From Heterodera schachtii (Eukaryota > Nematoda > Chromadorea > Rhabditida > Heteroderidae), in assembly GCA_023374025.1 (NCBI GenBank), contig SIJG01000012.1, forward strand, positions 2,338,248 to 2,402,247: 64,000 nucleotides of DNA, given 5' to 3'. The notes under the pieces are model-generated. The model made no database searches. It was not told the DNA's origin and saw only the letters and a program-made list of their open reading frames with translations. A program made the position numbers and the translations under genes. Shown here piece by piece: positions 1 through 9,600 of this stretch. Position 1 is the first letter of the stretch; the number at the start of each line of letters is the position of its first letter.

Positions 1-690
1 GGAAAACAATTGAAAAATGAAAGAACCATTTTGGCATTCGCGCATATATGCATTTTCAGAAGATTATTTAGTATGAAAGTTGAATTTGTTCTTGAAAAAT
101 GCTATCTGATTGTAAATTTGTCATTAATTTCTTAAACAATCTTTTTATGTCATTAAAAAAACATAAATTAAGTTTATAAAATGTGGCGAAAAAAAAATAA
201 ATAAAAGCGCAAAGATAATAATTTAAAAATAGAAGAAAACATATATAGAATTGATAATCAAATATTTACAAAGAAGAAAAGTCAATTTATCACTGAGAAA
301 GAAAAGGAAAAAACGAAAATTTATTTGGGCAATAATTTCAATATTTATTTTAAAGAAAGGCAATAAAATTATGCAAAAATTTGAGAAACTCGTAGTAACT
401 TCGGAAATCGCAAAATTTTTGAAAATTAAAAAAATACCATTAAAATAGCAGAAAAAAATAGGCTCATTATTTTATAAAAAATTCTAAATAAAAAATAATT
501 TCTTCAGCACTAAGTTTTCGTCCATATTTTCTTTTATGGTTTTTCATATAATTGGTGCACAATAATTTGTAATTATTTATCAAATCATATTATTTTGTGA
601 TCCATATTTTTAAGAATTCTGCTTGCTTTCAATTTTTAATTAGAAAAAAATAATAATTTTGATCAGTAGTATAAAAATGTTTATTAATCG
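1..690 (+). pseudogene. Decayed HTH-family copy with flanks (arm of inverted duplication)
   Basis: This AT-rich stretch matches, in reverse orientation, 19490-20260 almost base for base (for example the segments around 1-110, 300-480 and 540-690). Scattered pieces of the secreted HTH family are visible: an ITEKEKEK-like linker near 285-320, an NYAKI-like piece near 370 and a third-HTH-like piece near 400-445. No frame stays open across them. It is a dead family copy shared by both arms of a roughly 700-bp inverted duplication. Which arm is older cannot be told from the sequence. Confidence 0.6.
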
Positions 691-837
691 TGGAATTATT
701 TTATTTAATAATTTATTTACAATCTTCTTAAAATTATTTAATTATTTATTCAGAAAAATATATCAATTGTATATGTATTTTCGATGAATAATATGCTGTT
801 AAATTAAATAATAAATTCATTTTTTAATGTTTTAAAT
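655..837 (+). promoter_or_regulatory. Family upstream region, interrupted by hAT insertion
   Basis: The run GATCAGTAGTATAAAAATG at about 661 and the AT-rich spacer after it match the region upstream of other family genes (31970-32160 before the copy at 32179). It continues after the insertion at 1779-1819, which includes a GTTTTTAG acceptor-like site about 20 bases before the ATG at 1820. It is therefore a family promoter split by the mobile element at 838-1778. Confidence 0.6.
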
Positions 838-1778
838 TAGAGTTGCACGAGACCGGGAATTTTGACAAAAACCGGGACCGGGACTTATCGGGACCAGAAA
901 AATCGGGACCGGGACCTCGATTTTTGTCCGGGATCGGGACCGGGACCGCAAGAAAAGCCGGGGCCGGGACCAACCGGGAATTTTCCCAAGAGAAAATTTT
1001 TTTGAAAAAAAATTTGAAAATTTGAGTGCACTTTGTTACGGAAATTGCCTATATTCAAAAATGTACCCATAAAATTTGGTATTTTCGTTTTGGGGGACGA
1101 ATTCGAGGAAAATTTTTAAAAATCTATTTCAGGGTGGGGAAATCTTGGAATTTTCTGATTCCCAAAATTCTGGATTTTTTAAAATAATTTGAAATCTCTT
1201 AAATTTTTGTTTTTAAATGGCTCTTTTTGTTGCGCTGTTTTTTCAAAAAACTTTTTGGGAACATTGGGGGCGGGGTATGGCGGTGCCGGTAGGTGCCGCC
1301 GGAAAATTTTTGAAATTTTGAGTGAAATATGTTAACAGAATCTGCCAAAAAATGACTAAATATTTGGTTAATTGTGGGTTTTAGGATGTTTAAAATTAAA
1401 GAAAAATAAAAGTTGGAATATTTATTAATTAAATTTCAATTATAATAATGTAAAGAAAACATGAAAAAAGTTTCTGTTTAGCTGGGTAACTGAACCCATG
1501 AGACAAACAGTGAAGGGCAAAAGGTTTAGCCACTAGACCACATTTGAATTTGAATAGATGCTCTAAATGAAATAAAAAATCAAAAATTTCTCCTTCACCA
1601 ATTCCCCTCTTTTCTCAGCTAGACCCCCATTCTTACCAGTGCTAATTTAGTCCCGCCGGGACCGGGACTGGCAAAACCGGGACGGGATTTCGTTTTTTTC
1701 AAAAACCGGGACCGGGATCGGACCGGGACCTGAAAACCCCGGGAATTCCCGACCCGGTCCCGGTCCCGTGCAACTCTA
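838..1778. mobile_element. hAT-type MITE, 941 bp, ACCGGG-rich ends
   Basis: Terminal inverted repeats begin TAGAGTTGCACG and end CGTGCAACTCTA, continuing into long ACCGGGA-rich subterminal arms. The element is flanked by a perfect 8-bp target duplication, TTTTAAAT (830-837 and 1779-1786), the length made by hAT transposases. The interior has a GC-rich hairpin near 1275-1300 and a tRNA-like segment on the minus strand, but no transposase, so it is non-autonomous. It sits in the promoter of a family gene. Related ends occur at 14523-14722 and 25054. Confidence 0.88.
1482..1547 (-). pseudogene. tRNA-like relic inside the hAT MITE
   Basis: On the minus strand the sequence has an A-box match (TGGTCTAGTGG at 1540-1530), a D-arm-like repeat GTCT...AAAC, and a T-arm-like GGGTTCAGTTACCC (1497-1484). 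The anticodon stem does not pair well and the T loop is off-consensus, so this is not a functional tRNA. A similarly placed tRNA-like segment occurs in the hAT element at 13079-14164. Confidence 0.45.
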
Positions 1779-1819
1779 TTTTAAATTTAATTTGTTTTTA
1801 GAAATATATCATTTAAAAA

Positions 1820-1860
1820 ATGAAACTATGCATAATTTTAATTTTGATCCTCCTAATTAA
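1820..1860 (+). pseudogene. HTH-family gene truncated after its signal peptide
   Basis: The ATG at 1820 opens a hydrophobic leader, MKLCIILILILLIN, the same as the first residues of intact family members. After codon 14 it runs into an unrelated repeat (from 1862) that also occurs at 15236-16139. The promoter is itself split by the MITE at 838-1778, so two independent insertions have destroyed this copy. Confidence 0.7.
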
Positions 1861-1861
1861 T

Positions 1862-2560
1862 CAAAAGAAGCCGAACCGGCAGGGATGGGAACCAACATGG
1901 ATGCTTGAGTCGATTGTACCACATTGACCCTTCCCGGCGTCCTATTCCTTGAATGTTCAAAAAGATTTAGTTAAAAAACCATTAAAGCTGCAGGGGTGCA
2001 GCGTTGGTGCCGATTGTATTGGTGATGGGTGCAGTGTTGGTGCCGGGTGTCCAGAGTAAGCAGCTTTGGTGACGAGATTTTATGTGTTTTTAGGCCAAAA
2101 TATGTGTAATTTGAGAGAATTATGGGCCCAGGGTACCGATAACCGCTGGGAGAAAAATAGGACTTTTAATAGTATTTGTTAAGAAAAGTTTAAAATTTTT
2201 GAATGCCATATTCCCTCCACATACCATTAACCTTAATTTGTTCGTCTGATAACCCGGTGGAATCAATCGTTTTTCTATGCCTTAATGAATAAAATTTTTT
2301 TTTTAAATTTTCGAGATCCAGACCCCTGATTCTTTCACCCCAGGGATGGCATTTCGAGGCCCCAAAATTTCGGAAATCGGAATTCCGACCCCAAAATCGA
2401 AAAAAATGACCAATTTAGCGATTTTAATAATTTTTGAAAAAAATTTCTGAAAATTTTGAAAATTTCGAGTTTTATAAGAAACTTCGGAATTTGATTTCCG
2501 AGAAAAAAAATACCGGAAATCCCTGTTTCAGATCATTGATCCCATAAAAGGGTAAAATAT
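1862..2560 (+). repeat. Dispersed repeat, copy 1 (second copy 15236-16139, reversed)
   Basis: It starts TCAAAAGAAGCCGAACCGGC and shares long near-identical blocks with the reverse complement of 15236-16139: the GTCGATTGTACCACATTGAC block, the GGTGCCGGGTGTCCAG block and the CAGGGATGGCATTTCGAGGC block. No open frame or recognisable protein is seen. The inner CAGGGATGGC...ATCCCTG segment (about 2343-2524) resembles a short hAT-like unit nested inside, but I found no flanking 8-bp duplication. Confidence 0.65.
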
Positions 2561-2850
2561 TAATTTACTTAAGGGTTTTTTAGTTAGCCGTTCACGAATG
2601 CAAATTAATTTAGACCAATTATTCAGACTTTTGTTCCTGATTGAACAAAAAAAAAGCTAAATTTAGTCAAACATGATTGCAACACCAAACATAGTAACAT
2701 TCTGTGCAGTTACATAAAAGTGAATTCTGAAATTTTTAATTTCTGACTTTTTGTTCGAAATTGGACTAAATAAATATCAATTTTTTCTAATTTTTGTTAT
2801 TTATCACAAAATCCTTAAGCACATGGCACAATAACTTAAAATGGACATTT

Positions 2851-3033
2851 TTACCCATTTTTGTTGGACCAATGATCCAGAGTTTTACTTGAAACATCTT
2901 TGTGGACATAGTTAATATGTTTTATTATAGAAGGTGTTGAGCCATTTTTATAGCTAATTTTCGAACCACAGATATTACATAAAACTGAGTCGCTCCCACT
3001 TTTAGAGAAATGTTGCCAAACTTTAGTTGGCAT
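2851..3033 (-). pseudogene. BED-type zinc finger, probable hAT transposase N terminus
   Basis: The 60-residue frame reads as a BED finger: an aromatic start (VWQHF), C-N-I-C, then a GST-containing spacer and H-x4-H (IIKHINYVH). BED fingers are DNA-binding modules typical of hAT transposases and of domesticated proteins derived from them. A stop follows the finger after about 18 residues and no DDE or dimerisation domain is found nearby. It is a fragment, possibly of the element family that mobilised the hAT-type MITEs in this window; that link is inference. Confidence 0.7.
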
Positions 3034-3164
3034 TTTTCTTAAATTTATTTAAAAAATTGTTATTTTACTAAAAGAAAATATTCCAATTATTGTGAAAACA
3101 TATAAATTTATATTTTAAAGTTTTTAAGAACCAAATAATCAAAAAGAAATGAATGACGAGAACA

Positions 3165-3345
3165 ATGATAAAAACACATTCCATGGATTGGATCTGTTCC
3201 ATCTCCTCACACAATTTCTCATGGTCAGCCTTCAGCCGCTGGTAGACATTGTACAACGCGTTGATGTTGCTCTACAGCGATTTGACCTCGGCGAGTGCCT
3301 TGTCACGGTCTCCAGACGACTGGCTGAGATTGGCTTGGAAAAGAA
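3165..3345 (-). pseudogene. Coiled-coil protein fragment with in-frame stop
   Basis: Read on the minus strand, about 55 codons give a heptad-like, charge-rich helix (DKALAEVKSL, a TAG stop, then SNINALYNVYQRLKADHEKL and CEEMEQIQ). Base composition is balanced, unlike its AT-rich surroundings, and TAG stands where CAG (Gln) would fit. I do not recognise the parent gene. It looks like a piece of a host coiled-coil gene captured next to the BED fragment. Confidence 0.45.
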
Positions 3346-3889
3346 TGCAAATTCAAAATATCGAACAAATACAATGTCGGAACTTTACGGTTCCGACTGC
3401 TGACCAAATTGTTCAGCAGTGAGGGAAGAAGTGGGAATTGATCGGGGTTGATGATCATTTTGCATTTCCACTCGTTCCACCCAATTTATCCCCCTCACTC
3501 ATTTGTTCATATGTTTTTTGCCCCAATTTCCCCCCTCTCCCGCCACACAACATGTTTTCCGCCCAAATTAGTAGTTTTTTACCGTAAAATAGAGGGCAGC
3601 AAAGAACACTCCAATGGCCCATCCCACTTTTTGTCCACTTTCGTCAGTTGTTTGTTTGTAATTTTGGCCCAAATGGCCCAATTTTCCTCACGACCCATCA
3701 AGTTTTGTAAATCGTCCCACCGCACGCCCCAGCCAATTTTCGATATAAATGGGGCCCCCAATTGCCACTTAAATCATCTGCCAAGCATTTCCAAAGGCGT
3801 TCCTGCCTGCCTTCAGCACCTGTCCTCCTCCAATCAATGTGCCTCTCTCCATTTGGCCCCAACTGACCAATGCCGCCCAAATTCATTCA

Positions 3890-4110
3890 TCTGACCACCC
3901 CCCCATTTGCTCTGTCTGTCCCTCCTTTGTCTGACCCTTTGTCTGACCCAATTCATATGTCCTTTTGGCTCTGTCCCCCCATTGTCTGTCACTTTGGCTC
4001 TGTCTGACCCTTTGTCTGGCCCAATTCATTTGTCCATTTCCCTTCATTGGCTCTGTCTGTCCCAATTCATCTGACCATTTCTCCCATTGGCTCTGTCTGC
4101 CTCAAATGTC
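3890..4110 (+). repeat. Imperfect tandem repeat, TGGCTCTGTCTGACC type
   Basis: Units mixing CTCTGTCTG, ACCCTTTGTCTG and CCCAATTCATTTGTCC recur five or six times, giving a pyrimidine-rich block within the LTR-like part of the BEL/Pao element. No protein is supported here. Confidence 0.6.
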
Positions 4111-4372
4111 TGTCCGGGTCCATGTTCAATTGACCCGGTCCCATTTTCCCCCCATTCGTAGGGCCACGATCCCGGTGGCACATTTTTGTTGTATTTCCTG
4201 GGTCTAGCCCAGGGTTTAATTACCCAAGTTTGAGGTCCCCGAATAAACATTATTTAATTGTGTGTGTTTGTGATCGTCCATTGCACCCCGACCCACCGAC
4301 CGAGCCCGAACATCCCCTGACCGGACCCCGTGGCACTACCTTGTGTAAATTTTGTGGATACTCTTCCACAAG

Positions 4373-4381
4373 TGGCGCTCC
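4373..4381 (+). other. Primer-binding site of the BEL/Pao element
   Basis: TGGCGCTCC lies two bases after a CA-ending LTR edge and about 500 bases before the gag start, the expected place for a tRNA 3'-end complement. The tRNA species cannot be assigned from nine bases. Confidence 0.5.
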
Positions 4382-4457
4382 TGGGTGGATACTTCTTCCG
4401 CCAGCAACAGCAACAGCAACCGGTGACAAAGGGGGGTGGGAAGCATTCGAAACTGGA

Positions 4458-4732
4458 TAAGTTCGTGCTCTTCGTGGCCGGACTTAGACACATAGAAAGG
4501 GAAGGGGGGAAGCAAAATTTGGGCTTTGTTGGGCACTGTTCGGTCTCCGTGCCAACAGTGACTCGACCAATTACAGTTCGGTCTCCGTGCCAACTGTAAT
4601 TTGACTTTGGGGGTTGTAAGCGTAGGTCTAGGAATAACTGCCTGGTCTCCGTGCCGGTAGTTGTTCAGTTACTGGGCGACCTCCGTGTCCCCAATGACAA
4701 AGTACTGCTTGCTCTCGGTGGCAGCAGTACTT
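4458..4732 (+). promoter_or_regulatory. Array of six covarying RNA stem-loops in the retroelement leader
   Basis: Six hairpins lie between the primer-binding site and the gag start: 4458-4486, 4534-4560, 4569-4601, 4632-4666, 4668-4698 and 4700-4732. Their outer stems are 7-11 bp with unrelated sequences. Each encloses a 13-nt insert that follows one plan: an unpaired pyrimidine, three pairs, and a six-base apical loop CUCCGU or a close variant. Inner pair 2 is G-C in three hairpins, A-U in one and C-G in two, which is true covariation. The non-Watson-Crick stem pairs are G-U on the plus strand, which favours a sense RNA. The location suggests packaging, translation or dimerisation control; this is inference. 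Confidence 0.85.
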
Positions 4733-4768
4733 CGTCGGCGCAGACAAGTCAAACGGCCGACAACGACA

Positions 4769-4791
4769 AACTGCTCGAACGAAAAGCAGTT
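4769..4791 (+). other. Further leader hairpin with a different loop
   Basis: AACTGCT (4769-4775) pairs with AGCAGTT (4785-4791) around a nine-base loop. It follows the six-hairpin array but lacks the CUCCGU loop, so it may be unrelated. Confidence 0.4.
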
Positions 4792-4874
4792 GCCAACAAA
4801 GCGCAGCGAAACGCAAACTGAACAGCAGCAGCAGAACAACTGAACAGCGCAAAGCCCACGGCAAACAACCCACA

Positions 4875-5726
4875 ATGGCAAGCCTGATCCAGAAATGCAT
4901 CACATTCACACTCAAGGCGCTGGATAGTGCCAGAACGACCACGGCACTTTCACTACATCCAGACGCCGACCTCTCAAACTGGGAAAATGCAGTCAAATTG
5001 GAGTCTCAATGCAGTCGCGTCATCAGAGAAGTCCAAACAATGGAGGCACAACTGGACAATCTGTGCGATCTCTCCAACAATTGGATTGACCTGCTAAACC
5101 GTCTTGAAGGAGCTGAAAAAGACAAAGGCGAGAAAGAATACGTCAAATTCGACACGCATGAGAAAATTGCCGAACGTCATGACGCAGCCACAACCAAACT
5201 CCGGGATCTGAGGGATCTCGAAGCAAAGCTCAGTGCCGATGCCAAACTGTGCCGAGGCAGAGCAGAGAGAGAAGCAAGGGCGGATCAGCAGGCAAATCCG
5301 CCACCACAAGCAGCAATGCCACAAATTGCAGCACCAACATTCACGGCACCGCTCTATCAATTCCAGCCAATCCAGCTGAACAAATTCTTCGGCCAAAAGC
5401 GAAAGTGGCCTGAATTCTACGAGACCTTCAAATCGGCCATCGGCAGCCAATCAATCAGCAAAGCACAGAAGCTGAACTTGCTCCGCAATCTTCTGGGCGG
5501 AGAAGCACGGGAACTCATTGCTGGGTTCCGCTTGGAGGACCAAAACTACGAGACGGTCCTCCAGCTGCTGAAAGACACTTACGGCGCCCCTGAAGAGCAC
5601 ATCAGGGCGCTACACTTTGAGCTCGCCAATCTCAAAACGTGCCGAAGTCTCCGAGACACAAAAGACTTCCTGCTTCAGCTCGAGGCGGCATCCCACAGAA
5701 CTTTGCAGAGATCAGTGCAAATCTGA
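4875..5726 (+). CDS. gag: BEL/Pao Gag (DUF1759-like), C-terminally truncated
   Basis: The 283-codon frame starts at the first ATG after the leader. Residues about 1-150 form a charged, helical N-terminal part, followed by a Pro/Ala/Gln linker. From about residue 165 comes a DUF1759 capsid-type region (LNKFFGQKRKWPEFYETFKS, then LLGGEARELIAGF and YGAPEEHI). Gag packages element RNA. The frame ends early at LQRSVQI, about where a deletion has joined it to the protease in another frame; no CCHC zinc knuckle is left. The deletion and frame change imply the copy is dead. Confidence 0.82.
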   Translation: MASLIQKCITFTLKALDSARTTTALSLHPDADLSNWENAVKLESQCSRVIREVQTMEAQLDNLCDLSNNWIDLLNRLEGAEKDKGEKEYVKFDTHEKIAERHDAATTKLRDLRDLEAKLSADAKLCRGRAEREARADQQANPPPQAAMPQIAAPTFTAPLYQFQPIQLNKFFGQKRKWPEFYETFKSAIGSQSISKAQKLNLLRNLLGGEARELIAGFRLEDQNYETVLQLLKDTYGAPEEHIRALHFELANLKTCRSLRDTKDFLLQLEAASHRTLQRSVQI

Positions 5727-6555
5727 GAATGGCATCAACATGCCTGGCACCTCTTACAGTGAAGAGAAGCCAAACGACCAAAACTGCAAGCGATCAACAG
5801 CGATCGAACCGCAGCAGATGTGCAATACCCTCAAAAGCAGGGACACCAGAGCATTGCTAATGACAACAAAGGCCACGATTTTCAATCCGGCACAACCAGG
5901 CCTCAGTATGATGGCAACGGTGTTCATTGACCCTGGGAGCCACCGCTCATTCATCTCAAACAGTGCAGCCAAGCAGTTGGAGCTGACCAACCTTGGAACA
6001 GAAGAATGCTTCCTCACAAGCTTTGGCGAAAGAGAGCCAAAGAGATACGTAAGCGACCGCGTCGCAATCGGCATTCATTGTCCTGACAAAGACAGATTCA
6101 TCTTCAACCTGAACGCGTTGAAGTTCCTACTCAACGAAATGCCGGTACTACAACTGAATGCGGAGGACCACGATGAACTTCAACAGAAGAAGCTTAACCT
6201 GCCAAACGAGCCACGGCAACCGGACATCTTGCTAGGAATGGACGTTTGGCACGAGCTGCATATTCAACCAATTAAACAGTTGCCAAGCGGCTTTACAATT
6301 TGCCAATCCAAAATTGGCAACATCATCAGCGGAAAAGGACGAATCGAACTCAGCCAACCATCCAACGTCTCTTTCGTGATGATGGTCACCATCGAAGAAT
6401 CGCCAAGCAGTAAACCGACACACAAGCAGAAATGCAAACAACATCGAGAGAGTAATGCATTGAGAAGGCACCAAATCAACAAGCTCTTGTCCAGCGCAGC
6501 AAATATAAATGTTAAAGAAAGGGTCCGGAATTTAAGAAATTCAAAATTCCAATAA
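5695..6555 (+). pseudogene. BEL/Pao aspartic protease (DUF1758-like), without the rest of pol
   Basis: In a different frame from gag, this stretch shows a retropepsin-like domain: the catalytic-site region ATVFIDPGSHRSFIS (D-P-G in place of the usual D-S/T-G) and downstream DILLGMD, which matches the conserved I-L-L/I-G-x-D block of BEL/Pao proteases. After about 6490 the frame reads into unrelated AT-rich DNA, so polymerase and integrase are missing. The D-P-G change may itself be inactivating. Confidence 0.75.
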
Positions 6556-6721
6556 TTGTGAGAATTTTTGAACGAAAAACCCTCAAAAATTGTGTCAGTC
6601 TCATGTTCGGTTTGTTTTTTTAATGACATTTTTTGAAAAAAATAGGGAAATTTATAATAATTAGCATAATTAATAAAAAAAACCGACAAAAAGAATATTT
6701 TAAATTGAAAATCACAATAAA

Positions 6722-7425
6722 TCATTCTTCTGCTGTTCTCTGAAACATTTCTTCTCCAAATTGTTTCTTCCAATAATGAATATTCTGTTTTGATATGTTC
6801 ACAATTTTGGCAATTGCATTATCATTCATTTTTGGATTTTCACTTTTAATTTGCCAATAAATTTTCATTTTTTCGCTTTTTTCTTTCTCCGTTATTCTTT
6901 TAGTGCAAATGCCAAATTGTTTCTTCCATTTGTAAATTATGTCTCGGCTTACTCCAATTTTCTTACAAATTTTGGCATAATTTTGTTGCCATTCATCATG
7001 TGAATATTTCCTTTTTTGCTTATATTCATTTATCATTTCAATGTATTTTTGTACAATTTCTAATTTTTCTTCATCAGTTTTTGATTTGTAACTTCTATTA
7101 TTTTTTGCTTATTCAAGCCCAATTCTTTAATCCATTTATAAATATATTGGCGATTTGTCCCCAATTTTTTTGCTATTTTCACTTCAATTTTACTCCATTC
7201 TTTTCTTGGATATTTTCTTCCTTTTTGTTTGATTTTTTCTTTTATTTTAAGATATTTTCTGATTATTCCTCTTTTATTCTCTTCATTTCGTTGATTTTCT
7301 TCTTTTTCTTCCCATTTTTCTCCAAATATTTCATCGAATGTTTTCTGTTGCAATTTTTTATCCACTGATCCAACATAATTAATACTAATTAGGACGATCA
7401 AAATTAAAATTAGGCATAATTTCAT
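6722..7425 (-). pseudogene. Secreted HTH-family gene with one frameshift
   Basis: The start at 7425 gives the leader MKLCLILILIVLISINYVGS, the DEIFGEKWEEKEE block and the first HTH (about residues 70-104). In a run of A residues near 7095-7105, a one-base difference from the paralogue at 11447-12148 shifts the frame and stops it soon after. The second and third HTH units continue in another frame to GEEMFQRTAEE at 6722. It may be a pseudogene, a null allele or an assembly error in the homopolymer. A TTTTAG acceptor lies about 20 bases before the ATG. Confidence 0.75.
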
Positions 7426-8110
7426 TTTAAAGATGAGATATTTCTAAAACAAATTAAATTTAAAACTTAAAAATTAAAATTAATTTATTATTTTAATATG
7501 ACAGAATATTTTCGGGGTTTTTCTACATATTACATATGTACATATTTTTTATACATATTTTGGACTTATTGGAATTTTTTTTGTACATATTTTCCAATTT
7601 TTGAGGGTTTTTAAGCAAATTTTTAGATACCCCCAAAAAAGTCCAAAATTTTGTAATTTTTTTTTCATATTTTGAAAATTTAGAAAAAAATTTTTTGAAA
7701 TATACTCCAAAATCGGTTTTTTTCCAAAAATGAGATATCAAAAATTAATATTTAAAATATTAAAATGTGATTCTAAGCCTATTTTGGTCATTTTTATGGC
7801 ATTTTGTGCCTATTTCACTTTTTACGAGGAATTTTTTTCCAAAAAATAACCATTTCAAAAATTTTTATTTACATATTTTAGTACATATTTGGTGATTTTT
7901 GTACATATTTGATATATATTTTAGCATTTTTTATACATATTTTATTTACATATTTCGCGATTTTTCTTAAATAAAAATGGAATCCCTGTAAATAAATGAA
8001 AAAGCAAAATGCTTCCACGATTAAATAAACATTTTTATCCCTACTGCTCAAAAAATATTTGTTTTTCCCTACTTTCATTGCAATTTTGATGTTCAGTAGA
8101 GTATAAATAT
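7426..8110 (-). promoter_or_regulatory. Type I family upstream region
   Basis: Reading toward the gene it contains CTACTGAACATCAAAATTGC and TTTTTGAGCAGTAG modules near 8025-8110, a variable AT-rich block with many TACATATTT motifs (7505-7965), and AATTTGTTTTAG just before the 5' UTR. The same order is found upstream of the copy at 11447-12148 (12149-12860). A second module copy lies farther out, near 8449-8530. Confidence 0.5.
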
Positions 8111-8769
8111 AATTAAAAACTTTAATTACCGCTTAATAATTTTATTTTACTTACAAAAAAAATTTAAAATTGGTAAATAAGATGAAATTATAATTAATTG
8201 GTATGATGCCCAGAAATGACATTTTAGCGCCCGAAGAATTGAGGACACGACATTTGAAGACAATTTCAAAAAAGCAAAATAAAACCGAAATTTTATTTTA
8301 TATTATTATAAAAAGAAAAAGCCTTCCCCAAGAGCAAATTTCATGACAATTACATATAAATAAATATATTTAATATATTTTCTCACTAATTATACAATAA
8401 AATTTTAATAAGATTGTAAATTAAAAAATAAAATTATTTTTACGATTTAATAAACATTTTTATTCTACTGATGAAAAAATATTTTTTTAATTCATTACTT
8501 TCATTGCATTTTGATGACAAAAGTAGAGTAGATCTTAAATCGTGCACTAAACCTTATATCATTTTCTTTTAAAAAAAGAAATAATTAAAAAAATTAGTTA
8601 ATTTTTGCATGATTTTTTCAATGCATTTTAATTTTTCTTTTTACTTATAAAATAAAGTAAGAAATAAACGAATTAATTGTTAATGAAATACCATAAAATA
8701 AAATTATACGATTTTATTTATGAATGAAGTTTTTGGAGTAAAAATAAGACTACAGAAAAATTGAAAAAC

Positions 8770-8866
8770 TCTCGCCTCTCGTCATCTCGCCAACTCTCGT
8801 GTTTTTGGGGACTCTCGCCGAACTCTCGCTCTCGTCTTTTCTGAGACAAGTCACACCCCTGGTCAG
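8770..8866. mobile_element. Fragment of a hAT-like repeat, TCTCGCC-rich
   Basis: A short patch rich in CTCTCGCC and CTCTCG ends CACACCCCTG. Its reverse complement, CAGGGGTGTG, resembles a hAT terminal repeat. The other end and a target duplication are not visible. Confidence 0.35.
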
Positions 8867-8869
8867 TAG

Positions 8870-9480
8870 TTATCTGGACAAAAATTCAAAATTAGAAAAG
8901 AATATGAAAATATGGAAAAATATAAGCTATGGGTAAAAAAAATATAGAATATAGATCACATACACAGACGATAGATGGACAAAAACAAATATATATACAA
9001 TCAAATATGGACCCAGATTTTGCCAAAATGTTATGTAATTTTTTTCGAAATAATAATAAATGCATTTAGTGAGGGATAATCTCAAAAATTCTTGATACAA
9101 CTTAATGTGGGTAAGATCGTCAATGAATATACTAACACCGACAAGTTAGCTGAAAGATTAGAAAAAGAATAATGCTGGATATAACAGTAGAAAAATTATA
9201 TATTTTTTTTGATGGATCAAATTATGGGAAAAAAAGATAAAAAAATTAATGATCACATAAAAATTAGGGCTAGCATTTTTAGGTTTTAACATATTATATA
9301 TTTTTGCGAATGTACTATCGCATCAAAAGACCAAGAAAGAATAACATATAAGTGTTTTCTTATTGAGAGTTTTTAGCAAATAAAAAAAATATATTTTTGA
9401 CTTTTCGCTCGCAAAATAATATTAGGAGTTTTTGTAGAAATTTGTGAATGCTAAATAAGTTCATCCTTTTTTCAATATTA
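8870..9480. other. AT-rich stretch, no gene seen
   Basis: No sustained frame is found. A tail of about 23 codons near 9098-9172 (QLNVGKIVNEYTNTDKLAER, then a few charged residues and a stop) looks coding-like but has no start or context. The stretch ATATATTTTTTTTGATGGATCAAATT near 9200 recurs at 20288-20313. Confidence 0.4.
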
Positions 9481-9484
9481 CAAA

Positions 9485-9600
9485 TTTCGGTATAATTTTG
9501 TTTTCAATCTCTTTCCTGATCCAATACAATTAATATTTATTAGGACGATCAAAAACCAAATTAAAGCGAATATTAGGCAAAATTTTTTGATTATATTTTA
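9485..9600 (-). pseudogene. HTH-family 5' remnant
   Basis: On the minus strand, degraded leader sequence (LILIVLININ-like, 9525-9600) is followed by a piece resembling the NYTEIC part of the second HTH. Everything between has been deleted. Confidence 0.45.

Larger units (their letters stand above)
3400..6520 (+). mobile_element. Truncated BEL/Pao LTR retrotransposon
   Basis: Order on the plus strand: an LTR-like pyrimidine-rich region with an AATAAA signal near 4243, an LTR end ..TTCCACA near 4370, a primer-binding site TGGCGCTCC at 4373, a structured leader, gag (4875) and an aspartic protease (to about 6500). There is no reverse transcriptase, RNase H, integrase or 3' LTR. The sequence passes into the family segmental duplication near 6500. 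The left LTR boundary cannot be fixed. Composition is much less AT-rich than the flanks. Confidence 0.75.
6500..8700. repeat. Segmental duplication, copy A (pairs with 11215-14757)
   Basis: From the block AAAGAAAGGGTCCGGAATTT to the block AGTAAGAAATAAACGAATTA this segment is near-identical and collinear with 11215-14757. It holds one HTH-family gene and its long upstream region. Copy A lacks the two hAT insertions present in copy B and so provides the empty target sites, near 8325-8340 and 8645-8670. Confidence 0.85.

Noticed and set aside
843..1070. Gly/Pro/Arg-rich frames on both strands
   Set aside because: They arise from the ACCGGGACC repeat array in the MITE arm.
1482..1547. Functional tRNA genes here, at 13366-13437 and at 62258-62331
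   Set aside because: A- and B-box matches are good at two of the three, but acceptor, anticodon and T stems do not pair, so they are listed only as tRNA-like relics.
3448..3894. A 148-codon His/Ser/Pro-rich plus frame and overlapping minus frames
   Set aside because: It lies in the LTR-like part of the BEL/Pao element, with overlapping open frames on both strands due to composition; no domain or start context supports it.
4458..4732. CRISPR-like array, because of the repeated GGTCTCCGTGCC
   Set aside because: The spacing is irregular, the repeat is only 12-13 bases and each repeat is enclosed by its own inverted arms; this is a hairpin array in a retrotransposon leader of a eukaryote.
4628..4996. 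A 122-codon minus frame and other frames in 4230-5450
   Set aside because: They overlap the sense leader and gag of the retroelement and show no recognisable domain; the leader's conservation pattern is structural.
7505..7965. TACATATTT-rich block as a coding or RNA gene
   Set aside because: Short repeats with frequent stops, shared with 12238-12710 only through the segmental duplication.
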